The notes beneath the pieces are model-generated. The model was given only the letters and a program-made list of their open reading frames with translations. It was not told the origin of the DNA and did no database searches. A stretch of DNA of 64,000 nucleotides from Mastigias papua (taxonomy: Eukaryota; Cnidaria; Scyphozoa; Rhizostomeae; Mastigiidae): contig OZ025267.1 in NCBI GenBank assembly GCA_964019165.1, positions 17,822,485 through 17,886,484 on the forward strand, written 5' to 3'. The translations under genes were made by a program, and so were the position numbers. Of the stretch, positions 37,801-59,334 are shown piece after piece. How positions within the stretch are numbered: the stretch's first letter is position 1; the number at the start of each line of letters is the position of its first letter.

Positions 37801-40800
37801 AGTCGCTGATTATATCAATAGAAGAAAACACTAGTTACCCTAGGTTGTTAAGAGTTATTAGTTTTCAAATAGAAACACTAGTAAATCTGTGCACTCTAAG
37901 ATGATAAATTAGACTGTAGTATTCCGTGACTGATTTTGGGTCGTGATGCAATTTTTATTTACCATTTTGCGCGCTGTTGGTCTTTTAATGTTGCATTTTA
38001 GCTAAGTATCGAGACAACTGCCCAATGGCCATTCATTCGTAGTAAGATAACTCTAAGGAAGTGTCTTGTAGTCAAAGAGTGATAGATATCATAATGAGAC
38101 CAGGATTCTCCAACCGGCTTGCCTGCGATTTGATTCATAAAGTTGATGACATCGATTCAGAATGTTCCTGTGGAATTTTGACGGTGGCATTGTTGTTGGT
38201 ATCGCTTTCAAGGAAGTTAGGTTGTTATAAGATGCAACTTAAAGTTAACTCTCAAGTATACTAGGGCTGTGGACATTTATTAGGCTTTTACTATTGTATT
38301 CACGTGTCATACCCTTCATAAATCTACTTCTTTAACTTATATTTTTTAATTTCACAGAAGGTGCAAGAAGGTGAAGTAACGGTGACAACCAGGAACATAC
38401 GAATATTTCAGTTTTGCTGTTTTCTTTTTTCATTTATGGTAAGCTGTAGGGACGTATGCTATTATCGATTTTTCCTGCACCAATTGCAGTTGCCATACTT
38501 CATGCAGAATGGTGACTTTTTTGGCAACCCTAAAGTATATCCATGCTACCTAGTAACCTGGAAATCATCCTTGTTTATGGTGTTTGCTGAAGTTCAGATT
38601 TTTGATAGTAAGTTCAAGCTATGACCGATAGTACTTTTCACCAAAATTTGCCTGTAAATTTCACTGTAGCATTTGATGTATAGTATAAAGTCAGAAAGTA
38701 TATCACTCACAGAATTGACTTAGGAATGCCTATTTTTTTTAGTGGAGCTTTCTTATGCTAATAAAGTATTATTGATTTTCCTACAAAGTAAGTCAAACTT
38801 TTGCATATCATTTTTTATTTGTATTAGTACTTTGCAAATACAGTATCTTCTACCAATTTCATGGTCTTGCATGTTTTCTCTTTACACAGTTGATGTTAAT
38901 TCTGTTCTGGATACCAGGAGTTGCGCCTGCTATACTCGACAAAGTGAGCGACGTTGATCAAAAATTAATCAAAGAAGCAGTTATTGTTTTACATGTGTTT
39001 AGTTTCTTTCCATTTCCCGGTATGTATTTCTGAGATTCTCTTTTGTGCTTTTCTGCATTATGTATAAAGAAACCCAGGGCATGTATATGAATGGTTTTTG
39101 TTCTTATAGACTATGTAAGTTGTACGTTATACTTCAATCTAGAACTATCTGGAGTGCCATTTTTGTGTAGGCTTAATTCACTAATACACTATTGTTAGTT
39201 GATCTAGGTTGTTGTTGACCATATTTATTGGAGCAATTTTTCTCAACCTTTGCGTTTTGCCCTGCCCAATCTCCTTACTTTAGATTCAGTTCTTATCTAA
39301 ATTTAATTGGCTGAAACTTTGTCATGTTCTCAACAACTGCGTGTTGTGTTTTAGAATGCTATTGGCTCTAACTAATGCTCCACTTTTTTAGTTGCAAATA
39401 GAGCTGTTTTGACTGGGAAATTTGTCGCTGAATCCAATACAAAGTATCTGTATCCCAGCATTCCAGCAAGACTCATTACTTTGGTTTCAATGCTTTTTAT
39501 TCTCCCAAGAGTGGGGTGAGTGCATCTCCGACAAGTAATATTACTTGATATTAGATAGTAGTTTGAAAGCTTGCTTCGATCGGGAAGGATGAGGTATCAT
39601 TACCAACAATTATTACTATCCGCCCACATTCATTGGCTAATATTTTAGCTATCCCTAGCTATCTTTCGTTGGACTACAGTATTCTTGTTTCAATTTTAGC
39701 TACACTTAGTAGGTTATATTTGCAACTAAATGTAGTACTGCATACTTCATACAGTAGGCTACCAATTTTATCTTATTATGGTCAAAAGTAGCTGTTGAAG
39801 TATTAGTCTAAAGTTAGATGCTATACAACAACAATAATAGAAAATTCTATTAAGGTGTGTGCAGGAGGTAAGAAATATATAGAGAGGCCCAATAGTCATA
39901 ATGTTTAGTGTACGCCATCCTTAGACAGTACTTGAAACAAGCATAGCCGCTAACTGTTTGAGAGCTCTGTCAGGTCTATTTTCTCCCAACCTAATTGACC
40001 AATCATTGTGCATGATTTTCTCATGCTAAGATTAGGAATGATGATTGGTCAATTAGGTTGGGAGAAAGTAGCCTCATCAGAGTTCTGAAACATTTGACGG
40101 CTATGCTCATGAAACATAAAAATTTTGCAGGATCGTCTATCAATATCGAATGGACTGTTTTCAAGACTTCATTGATATTGTAAAGATTGCCATAGGAACA
40201 AGCCTAGATTTGTTTGCAAATGTGCAATTTCACAGCATCTGTTCTCTTTATAGCTAGCATTTCCAAGGAGTGTTTTCTCATACCTTACCGAAGTGGCTTT
40301 ATTAGACTGTCCTTAAAGACAGCACTGTACACGTTTTACAGTCTCTAGTTTGCATCTTATTTCAGCGTTCATCGATCACTAATGGGTGTGTCTGCTCTGA
40401 TATCAGGATTTTGCGCTGAGTCGCTTTGCAATCTGTGTATTACATTTATTCTCTTTATACAATCGGTGAGTATTTGTTTGTTTATTTTAAAGCTATTAAG
40501 GATTCTACCATTACTGTCAAAGGATTCTTCTTTGCTGAGCTAATATTTCTTGCGTTTTGCCTGCACCCTTATTTATATTAAACTTGTTTCTGTGTCTGAA
40601 TTGAATAATTAGAGGAAATACCTTGCTGTAAAGATTTCTAGTTTTCACCATCACCAGACCACCATGAAGACAAGGACCACCACAACTATACTACTTCCAT
40701 CACTGGCACCACCACCACCATCATCATGATCATCATCATCATTTTCTTCTTCTTCTTCTTCTTCTTCTCCTTCTTCTTCTTCTTTGTCTCGTTACACCCC

Positions 40801-41082
40801 TCATGGGACATAAGACTGACCCTGGGACCGTCTGTCGATTGTTTAAAAGAGATGATTGAATCGACTACACTCAATGCACTCTGTTACCCCAACACTTACT
40901 TGGCAGAACTGCAGCCCTATCCGCTGAGCATGTTGTTCACCGCCGGGGCCTGGTTGGACACTTTGCCACAAGTCATCAACAACTGCCCCAATTCTGAATC
41001 TTTGTAAAATGACTTGCTATCAACTTTAGGGCAGTGCCTCTCTGTACCCACCCACCACCACGAGCTCTCCAACCATGGGTAG

Positions 41083-41119
<37 letters not shown>

Positions 41120-41462
41120 CCACCATCATCATTTTGGATATATTTTTCATTATTTTACCTGATGTGTCAGACAGTTGTCTCCATCGAAGAATTATGTTGT
41201 CATTAACTTGACAGGGATTTCATGGGATTGTGTAGAAAAATCCCTTTGTAACAAAGCGCTTGGGAAAGCAGATTCTTGATTATGAGAATAGTTTACAGTC
41301 ATTGAATGATATTTTGTCACCACGACTTTTGCACACTGTTTTTTAGACTTATATCATTGAGATCTACATTGACAGACCTTTATATGTTTATAGAGACAAA
41401 AGCCACAAAAAATAGAGGTTCATCAGAATGATGCATACAGTGAAGTAGAAACAACACTGTGA
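31804..41462 (+). CDS. ANKH-like: ANKH-family membrane transporter, tandem copy 1
   Basis: Exons: 31804-31920, 32896-33109, 33639-33757, 34794-34877, 35472-35645, 36756-36911, 37238-37330, 38358-38438, 38890-39019, 39392-39515, 40366-40465, 41394-41462. All joins are in frame and total 1461 nt, or 486 aa; human ANKH is 492. Recognisable blocks: AIDVGEQALNR, GFGIAYVIIKLATG, LGYYLIDVLH, SFWAPLALVQICQRISRP, IVNLFVARERLGG, YPLGHLPYGWL, VFSFFPFP. ANKH is a multi-pass plasma-membrane protein of the MATE-like fold that promotes export of ATP and citrate and so sets extracellular pyrophosphate, a mineralisation inhibitor. The tail ends VETTL, fitting a class I PDZ ligand. The upstream in-frame ATG choice rests on alignment with copies 2 and 3. 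Intron 11 holds TTC and ATC repeats. Exons 2-3 sit in a CpG-poor region. Confidence 0.9.
35880..36035 (-). repeat. Partial copy of family C in ANKH copy 1 intron 5
   Basis: Reads inverted relative to 12240-12400: CACATTAACTG, GATTGCTGATA, ATAAACCTTCCTCAAA, CATAGAAGGCAAAATCATCC and TTTCTGGACTCTG match in order. The terminal TACCGTAAA ends are absent, so it is truncated. Confidence 0.55.
39941..40106. mobile_element. Small inverted-repeat element, family A copy 2
   Basis: About 166 bases in intron 10 of ANKH copy 1. Ends GCATAGCCGCTAACTGTTTG and, inverted, GCATAGCCGTCAAATGTTTC. Internal arms CTCCCAACCTAATTGACCAA and ATTGGTCAATTAGGTTGGGA are almost perfectly complementary, so a single strand would fold into one long hairpin. 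Confidence 0.72.
40740..40784. repeat. TTC/GAA-type repeat in ANKH copy 1 intron 11
   Basis: Pyrimidine-rich TTC triplets with CTC interruptions, preceded by ATC/ACC triplets; a candidate triplex-forming tract. Confidence 0.9.
41080..41130. repeat. (ATC)n repeat in ANKH copy 1 intron 11
   Basis: About 15 ATC triplets ending in ACC ATC ATC, about 270 bases before the exon 12 acceptor. Confidence 0.92.
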
Positions 41463-42566
41463 ACAAACTAATGTGTCTCTAACTACTGAAAAAGTATCGA
41501 TCGATGAGAAAAATGTGGAACATTGCTAATCTCTAAATTGACTGGAAATTGTGTTCTTTCCTATTTTTGTATTGAATTTCTGTGTACTACTGTATTCGAT
41601 CGTTGGGGTCCATTATGCAGTATCATCAGAAGGGTTTGAGGCATTATGAGACAACTTTCATGAACGAAATCTGTTGAAGGTATTGAAATTTTGAAGGAAG
41701 CATAATTTTCCTTGACTACATTCCGTTGCATCCAATCGATTGCAATATAGCGCCAGATTCATTTCAAATTGCAGGGAAAGAAGACTTACCTGTTGGATAT
41801 CGTTCTTAATTATTAATTTCATTCTGTCCTTTTTGGTTGTGAACCATAGGAAAGATTATTACAGATAAAGTTATAGTTTTTGGAACTTAAATAATTAATG
41901 TCATGCTATATAGAATGCCTGATATAGTAGTGGATGTCTGATCTGCCAGTAACTGCTCTTGTGTGTCATTTATTTGGGATGCTATTCAAACTCGAAGCAT
42001 TTTATTATATTGCAAGCTAACAAGTCAATTGCTTAATGTTTTACATGCAACCGGTTTGTAGTACGTGTTTTTCTTAGAAGGTTCTTGTAGTGTAATTGTG
42101 ACCCATTGGAGGCATGAGCACACTGTTTACCATTATGATGCCGTTTTCAACTTCTGCATTTTACGATTTATGAATTCCCAAGAGCAAGAAGGCTTTTTTC
42201 AACTGATGTCCCTAGGCAATTTAGTATTATATTCTGGCTGCGTTTATTCGGAGCAGTTTTACACGCTGTAATAGAATGTGGAATGATTTGGATCTCATTT
42301 GAAGATCTGTGGCCGTCCACAAGATCATTTAGGGCCTAGAGTGTAGCGTGATATTTAGTAGAATAATCTTTGGTATCAAGGATATGGCATTTCATGAGCT
42401 GTTTATTATCAATCATGACTGAAAAGACTGCGCACTTTATTAGCTTCGTCTTTGTGATTGTCAGACTCTGTCACTATTCTTGCAAGATGCTATTAGTTGT
42501 ACTATCAATTTGGTGAGTGATGATATCTTTCTACTTTCTCTATATACATGTGTTTGTGCTTGTGTT

Positions 42567-42737
<171 letters not shown>

Positions 42738-42770
42738 TGCAAATGCCACCTGTACTGCTTAAAGTAGCTT

Positions 42771-43500
42771 GGGGGTCATTCATTTAGTACGTACGCACGA
42801 AGGGGGGGAGGGGGGGTCAAGCAAATGCGTACAAGGGGGAGAGGGGGGGTTGACACATGAAGTACGTACGCAAAGCAAAAAATTATTAGCTTTTTGCATA
42901 CATCCTGCAACAATTAATTAAGGAAGTACGTATTCAGGTGAAATTACTTCTAGTACAGGGGTGTCAAGCTTACGGCCCTCAGGCCGAATCCGACAATGTG
43001 GCCCCTAGGAATTTTGAATAAACTGAAACCTAGCGATATCTTTCCCATTGAAATAGCGGCATTTACTAGTGGCATGTACAAGGCTGAACACCCAGTTTTT
43101 CGCCGTTGCCTAGCGTGCCAGATAGGAAACATGCGATGAGATATGTATATTTGAAAGCCCCATATTACCTAGCCCTCTCGGGTTCCGTCAAACTACCAGG
43201 CCATTGTGGCGCCATATTATACCCTATGTGGCCATTTGTTTGAACAGCACTACAGATTTTTCATGAAATACATTTGAAGTGATCATTTTAATGTCTCGTG
43301 AAAGCTTAAAAAGTCTTTCTCCGTGGTTTTAGATGCCTAGAAACATTCTGTTAGAGATGGGGGGGGGGTGGGGGGTCAAACAACCAAGAGTACGTACACA
43401 AAAAGGGGGGTGAGTATCAAGCGTACGTGTGCGTACGAGGGGGGAGGGGGGGGTCAAATTTTAGCCAATTTAGAGCGTACGTACTAATTGAATGACCCCT
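42771..43500. mobile_element. Terminal-inverted-repeat element, family F (GTACGTACGC ends)
   Basis: 730 bases. Left end GGGGTCATTCATTTAGTACG then TACGC; right end inverted AGGGGTCATTCAATTAGTAC then GTACGC. Subterminal blocks at both ends carry G runs with GGGGGGTCAA and a further GTACGTACGC. The middle includes CAGGGGTGTCAAGCTTACGG (42957), which resembles a hAT end and may be a nested fragment. No transposase frame. Confidence 0.72.
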
Positions 43501-43545
43501 TGAATCGATGTCACTGGACATACAGTACATGCGATCATTTCCTTA

Positions 43546-43822
43546 TTGTAAAGGAGAGGGAATTTTTACGTCATCACACAGTAATTTAATGCATATGGTT
43601 ACATAGCGTATCATTGTACGAATCTTCTGGTTTCAATCACTATTTATTTTATAATTTGAACCAATGCTAGAAGCCAAAATGTTCTATTTCCAGGTCTATG
43701 TCTGTGATAGAGGGTTTATTTCTTGCCAGTACTAAACCAGGAGACTCTGAACTAGGAATTAGAGTGCAAAACCGTAAGATTGGAGCTGCCACAAGAATTT
43801 GGGCTTGCGGGACTCGATTTAC
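43546..43822. repeat. Dispersed repeat, family E copy 2
   Basis: Second copy of the repeat at 21416-21680, same orientation. The minus-strand frame is open over about 66 codons here and 82 in the other copy. Confidence 0.75.
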
Positions 43823-45798
43823 AGGTTTTTCAACAATGTTAATTAGGCACAAATAGCGTTTTAACATAAATGCTACTCAGTAATTGATTCTCATTGCTGT
43901 CTTATATCAAAATTTGCCTTCTATAGCAAATTCTGCTCAGTTGTTGAGAACTCCTGCAGTTCATAGGCAAAGTTTGCAACCTATCATAAATTACGTGTCC
44001 TAACTCGGTGTACACAGATATGCAATCTATAGATATCTAAGAAGCAGTAATTTCCTTTTATTAGTTCTCAGCTCAAGGCATTGGAATTTAAGTGCTTTGG
44101 AGTAATAACTGTCAATAGCACTAGGCAGTAGCAAAAGAACTTACAATTCTTTGAACTAGGATACTTGGGGACAAAGTACCAATCTCCATTTTAAAGAGAA
44201 TTTCCAAGACCACATTATGCTATGGTACAGTTTGACCACGCCTTGCGCGAAGTTTTGGTGATCACGCCCGATTACTACAAAGCTGGCAGTATCACTTTCT
44301 GTTGTTTGACATTACTTTATATGGTTAAGCAATCTTGTGGATATTGCGTGATATGTTTAAAAGTTCACCGTAAGGAATAATGTCAGACAGGACAAAAGAA
44401 ACTTTAGAGTCTCAACATTAATAAAAGTTAACCACACTGTTAAACAGTTCCTATTTTAAGGAAAATTTCCAACACCACACTATGTTATGATAAACTTTGG
44501 ATACACCCTGTACGGGATTTTTGGTGACCACGTCTGTGAATCTCCAAATTCGCTAGCATTACCATCTGCTGTTTGACTCTATGTTTAATTGTGCCACACA
44601 TACCTTCTGGCATACCATGAAAAGGTTATCTTATGCAGACTTTCTAAGTCACACGAATTCTGCGTGAGATACACGCAATTTGGATCATTCTCGCACTCAC
44701 ACGCATGAAAGGGAAATTCTCACACATTATACGAAAATGCTACATTGATTACATTGCATTTAGATTTCTGATGAAGTGAGATATTGAATGAGATGAAAAT
44801 ATAGGCTGTAGCCCATTCTGCCAACTTTTTAGTGATTTCAATGGCGGAAAAATGAAATATATTATTTTATTGATATCCTCCACACAAGTTTTGATACATG
44901 TGTTAGGATAGATTGTAAGGTTTCCAAGAAGAATGGCCTGAATACATGGTTTTTCAAAATCTTTGAGTGGGGGCCTAGATCCCTTAAAGAAGTCCCAATC
45001 TCCACTTTAGTGAATTTCTCATTAATTTTTAACTTTGAAACTTGACATGTATGCATATGGAATGATGGTCAAACAGGATAGAAGAAATAGAAGAAACTTC
45101 AGAGTTTCAACATTATCAAAAGTTAACCACACTTAAATTTCCAAGACCACAAAGTGCGGCCAAGTCCACATTTTCTTTCCAACACCACAAAGTGAATGTG
45201 GCTAAGACCACACGAGAGTAGGTCCTGCCAAGCACCAATCATAAAGTCCTATCTGTCCCTAATAAAGCTGTTTTCTCCGAACGCTTGACACGAGGTTGTA
45301 TTACTGCCTCCATGTTACACTTTTCAAATTGAATTGTTGTTGCTTCGAGTGCTCAGACGTAAATCGGGATTAAAGTCACTTTCTGCACATTGCATAATTG
45401 CTGCTTTGTTTTCATCCATTAGGCATGGTGCCGTTGGGGGTGGGAGCTTTAGCCAGAACTTCGTTCCAAGAAATGGCTTTCCTCTCTATTTTACGTTTAC
45501 GTGTAGATTTGTTCTGGATCCACGCATGAATATCATATGAATCAATCAGATCTCATTCTGGGAAATGCATTTTTAGCCAATTTAGAAAGTAAAATGTATA
45601 AAATTTTCTGTTGCGTCGGACCCAACCAAGGTGATTGGTCCTTCTACATCCCTAAGCAACCCTATCAAACCTTCCACAACTCCTCCCTAGCAAAATCCCC
45701 TTAGCTACAAGCCTCGTTTAAGACCCTGGGATTCATTGTATTATTGTATGTATTTGAATTTGGGCCATAGAGATAGGCCTATCTCTATGATTTGGGCC

Positions 45799-46297
45799 CA
45801 TAGAGATAAAAATAAACACTAGAGTGCGAGCTTCCTATTCGCGCCAGTGAATAAGAATGAGGCCGCTATGGGCACGGCTACCATTTTGAATGCATGGCAA
45901 AACAACTAGAGTGGGTAGTGTTGAGTACGTGTTTTGCTGCAAGATTTACCAAAGATAACTGGTATTGGGATTATTTTTGGAAAGTGCAGTACACGCCAAC
46001 GTGCAGCAAGCTCTTTCACTCTCATTTTGAAAGATATAAAGTTGAACGTTTCCCGAAGATTCTGTTGCTTGAACCCTTACTGATAATGCCTTTCCATGCC
46101 TATTCTGGCATCCGTAAGCAGAGAAAGAAATTACCATCACGAAGAAGCTATAGAAACACAACTAGAAGCATGTTTTGTTGGGTCAGTCAGTACTGCCATG
46201 CAGCTTTTTGCCATGCATTCAAGATGGTAGCATTGCGCATGGTTGCTTCAGGCCTCGGTTCGGAGTTCGCACTCTAGTGTTTATTTTTATCTCTATG
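45799..46297. mobile_element. Terminal-inverted-repeat element with a THAP-like relic, family G
   Basis: 499 bases. The arms share CATAGAGATAAAAATAAACA followed by CTAGAGTGCGA, and continue as imperfect repeats to GAATGCATGGCAAAA, about 100 bases each. On the minus strand a frame (46161-45946) reads AYGCQNRHGK, then YIFQNESERA, recalling the first half of a THAP zinc finger; the first Cys and the later C-x-x-H are not in frame. THAP domains occur in P-element transposases, so it may be a P-type deletion derivative. The similarity is weak. Confidence 0.5.
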
Positions 46298-46532
46298 TTT
46301 GGGCCATAGAGATTTGGGCCCATTTACCGCTCAGAAGTATTTTCTCTCGTTTCCACATTCGATTTGTCCTCGGTCTCGAGAAAGGGTTGTGATTCTATGG
46401 GGATCACCCACTGCATGGGCATGTTGATAATGTTTGTTTATAGCACGGAGTACTTTTCATGTTTTCTTGGGCCACTGAGCTAATTGCTGCTTGGTATTAC
46501 AGTTACATTGCATGCACACTCTTTTCGGAGAC

Positions 46533-55602
<9,070 letters not shown>

Positions 55603-56781
55603 GTACCTCTCAGAAGGTTGATAAATATCGATCGATAAAGGAAGTGAATTACTATTGAACAGTGCTACTTCATGATTTACTAGAGATAGTGCAGTTTGCT
55701 ACTATTTTTAATGCATTACAGTTTATTGCGGAAGTCGACGGTCGGAATATGATATTTTTTTATTATTATAGTGTAATGGTGCTTTTGACACTCATAGATA
55801 GCTTATATGGAAGACACCAATTGAAATGATAGAAATTTTGAATTTTAGAGAAGACGTGATTAATATTCAATAGCATTTCATTATATCCAGTCTATTGTAA
55901 TACAGCACTAGGGTATATCTTACAATGCAGGGAAGCGGATTTTATTCGCTGGATATTTTCGTAAATAGTTTTAGTATTCTGGTCTGCTTTGATAATGAAC
56001 TCTGGCGAGCAAATGTCGAACAGAGTTCTAAAGTTGGGAAGTTTGTTTTTTTTGTATTCTGTTAATTATGTTTTATTATTCTTTCATAAGGTGAATTAGA
56101 ACATTGATGTATATGTAGCTATTGTAATTTGTCTAGATCAATGAATATTATGTGCAATTTCGCAAAATGCTATTTCAAATGGAAAATATTTGATACTTAA
56201 GAGTGATCTCACATCCTTAGAAGAAGTTATAAGTCCTGAAAATTTTGCGTATTTTATCATATTGGCAGTGATGTTTAATGATCTCCTGTGAGTATCCTAG
56301 AAGTGATGTGCTTAGCGTTTTGCATCCAACTTGTCCGTGGCACTTGCTCTTTGCTGCAAGCATCCCTATTAGGCTACTTTGGACCTATTGAGGACAGGAG
56401 TACGCTTTTTATAATATTTTACGTATTAGGATTCATTTCTGTAGGTATGTCTGCCATAGTTTTCTTATCAGTGCACATTAGCAGCTCGCTTTACTCGTTG
56501 TGATACAATTTTGGGTGATTTTGTCCTCATTGTAAGTTCATTCCGAGTCTGTAGTTTATTATCATGTTATAGGGAATTGTCTTGTATGTTATGCAGCAAC
56601 TTTGTCAGGAATGTTGTCACATGATCTTGCTCAAGGAATTAAACTAACTCGCAATTTCTCTTACCTGCTCATATACAACTGTACATTTTTGCAAACTCTG
56701 ACACAGTGTTTCTACATACTTGTCACATTTCAGCTTGTCTTGTAAATAGTTATTCCATGTAGGCTAACAGACGTGGCCGTA

Positions 56782-57110
56782 TTAAGTGCTATACTTCCTA
56801 GTTCTAATAGAAATTCTCGGATTTATCGCTAGCCAGTCAAGAGCTTCAGAGATATTGTCCTGAAATCTCGTCACCACTGATTCGGCATGTTGATCAAATA
56901 GATACTCTGTGGTTTCGTGTGTAAGTTGCATACATAGGAGCGCAACGAAGACCGAAGCCTTTGGGACTCCTGATATTGTCTTCTTACATTTACTAAATTG
57001 GGACCTTTTTTAGCTCGTTGTTGCCTGTGTGAATTAAACACGAGGCTGTTGTACCCGGGTTGATGATACTCATAGCAACGTTCGAGAACAGGTATCATTC
57101 GCTCTTTTCA
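56782..57110 (-). mobile_element. LINE reverse-transcriptase relic 2
   Basis: On the minus strand, starting near 56980, a frame reads TISGVPKASVFVALLC, then SVVTRFQDNISEALDWLAIN. GVPxxSV and the later LDWLAIN correspond to the GVPQGS motif and the post-catalytic L-x-W-x-x-x-N of LINEs. Because relic 1 already contains its own GVPQGS, this is a second insertion or a rearranged copy. Confidence 0.55.
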
Positions 57111-57189
57111 AAAGGATCAGTTTTGCAGTTTATCCCTATCGATAAGAATTTCTAGGGGTAGTATTGCTTGTGAAATGAATTTTAGAAAG

Positions 57190-58260
57190 AACTTACTTTT
57201 TACAAGTAGAAAAAGAGGTCCCAAGATTGATCCCTGTGGTACGCCTATCGTCGTTTGTCTCCATGTGCCGAAAGACCTATTTTTATTTATCTTCTGCTTC
57301 TTTCCCTCATTCAGATAGCTATGGATCAGCCACAACGCACTCATACCGAAACCAAAAGCATTTAATTTTGCGATCAGTGATTCGTGATTTGGACAGTCAA
57401 AAGCTTGAGCAGTGCTTAATTAGCACCTCCTTTCTCTATGGCCTTTTTACAGGGTTCTATAAGTTCGCTACAGCACGAAAAAGTAGCAGCATCTTTTAGA
57501 CATAGAGTACGTCTAGAAAATGCGGCCACTTGTTCGTGCTGTAGTGAAGTTCTGTAGTACCAACAGGCTCTATAAATCGTAGAAATGCATGAATGCAAAT
57601 GCACTAAATGAGAGAAAGGAAGCTGTGTACATGAGATTTTATTTGACCCTCAAAACTCTCTCGTAAACTTTGGAATCATATGAAAAATCCTTTATGAATG
57701 TATAATCTTTCTTGATAGAGCATCAAGCCTTTTGAGAAGAGGCTAGATTTCATTAGCTTTCGGTTCTGCTGTGAAATAGCGCTTAGATAAAGTAGAATTG
57801 ACGATTTTCTATATGAGGACAGCAATAATGTCTACATTATTTTTGAGGATCTTTGATGGAATGCTGTTTATGGGGGATACCTTTGTAAGTTCAGTTTTTC
57901 CATCTGTGAAAACATTTCGTTAATAGTCACTGGCTTAACCTCAAATTGATTCCGCTGCCGACGTTCTTTGATCTTAGTAACGCTAGGGTGATTTTCGTAT
58001 TTTTTGATGGGTTTTTCCACTGGAACACCTATCCCATTTGTTGGTAAAAGCATTCCCTTGTTTTTGGAAATTCCCAAATTCTCGGTTATATTTGTGGAAT
58101 AATGATTAAGAATTTCTGCAATCTTTGAGCCATCAGTTTTCAATTGTCCATCTTCATTCAGAGTTATAGATAAAGTTGATTTTCCTTTATTGGAAAAAGC
58201 GGTTTGATAGTCTTCCAAAATTTATCTGGTTATCTGTAAGGTCTCCAAGGTTAAGGTTCC
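57190..58260 (-). mobile_element. Non-LTR retrotransposon (LINE) ORF2 relic 1
   Basis: Minus strand, 5' to 3': frame 58218-57868 reads AFSNKGKSTLSITLNEDG, then KIAEILNHYSTNITENLGI, the linker before the reverse transcriptase of many LINEs; near 57400 AFDCPNHESLIAKLNAFGFG gives motif A; 57245-57209 gives GVPQGSILGPLF. Several frameshifts and stops separate the blocks and the F/Y-x-D-D core is missing, so it is inactive. Confidence 0.8.
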
Positions 58261-58339
58261 TATAGTAATCAGATTTCGTCCTGTCAACGGGTTATTAAAA
58301 AAGATGAATCCCATGTACGATTCCAGTACGTTCGGGGAT

Positions 58340-58564
58340 TGCCCATTAGAGGGACACTTATCCTGAGCCACCGGCATAGTGAGGTAGGGTTGCCAGTTCC
58401 TTTCCTTGCCGCCTCTAACTTCCCCAGTGTTCCCACCTGGTACCCATTTGCTGCTGGGTGGACAATAGCCGAACATCCCAACTATGATCCGAGGGTTCGG
58501 CTCGAACCATCGAAGCGATGTTTTACTCAGTAGTCAAGCGCTCTAACCACTTGGCTGTTCGCCC
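58340..58564 (-). mobile_element. tRNA-derived SINE, family S copy 2
   Basis: On the minus strand it begins GGGCGAACAGCCAAGTGGTT (A box region) and carries GATGGTTCGAGCC (B box), then a body with TGTCCACCCAGCAGCAAATG and a 3' part GGCTCAGGATAAGTGTCCCT. The tRNA head followed by an unrelated body defines a SINE. Confidence 0.72.
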
Positions 58565-58658
58565 ATATAAAGTACTTATGTAGTGTTCTTTTATTATCAT
58601 GATAATATGCGCTTTATGTTTCTGGAAAGTTACTCGAAGTCTATACTTTAGATATATA

Positions 58659-58811
<153 letters not shown>

Positions 58812-58881
58812 ATTCGGCTAAGGCTGACATAGGTAAATACTAAGTCATGAGTGGGCTACCACAATTGGAAAATTTCTTTTG

Positions 58882-58954
58882 GCCCCAGTGCGGATTCGAA
58901 CTCACGATGTTTAGATCAGAAGACACCTGTGCTAATCAATTGCGCCATCCAGGC
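58882..58954 (-). pseudogene. tRNA-like sequence or SINE head
   Basis: Minus strand reads GCCTGGATGGCGCAATTGAT with a D-arm-like TAGCA, then GTGAGTTCGAATCCGCAC (perfect B box) and GGGGC. Acceptor ends GCCTGG and CTGGGGC pair only partly. About 70 bases further downstream lies the TA tract 58662-58807, repeating the arrangement seen at 924-1187. Confidence 0.62.
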
Positions 58955-59149
58955 ACTATATATATACATATATATAGAAGAACAAAAGGAGAGAGACGAA
59001 ATGGATTTTGTTTTTTCCTCGTTATATTTATATACACCAAAAGCAGTAGATATTATAGGCTAGACAAATCACAGAGAAAAATTTATTTTCATTTCATTTG
59101 TCAGAACCGGTTTCATCCATTCAAGTGGAATCTTCAGCTAGAACTAGAG

Positions 59150-59334
<185 letters not shown>

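Noticed and set aside
42957..43360. Nested hAT element starting CAGGGGTGTCAAGCTTACGG
   Set aside because: No matching right end or target duplication could be found inside the larger element.
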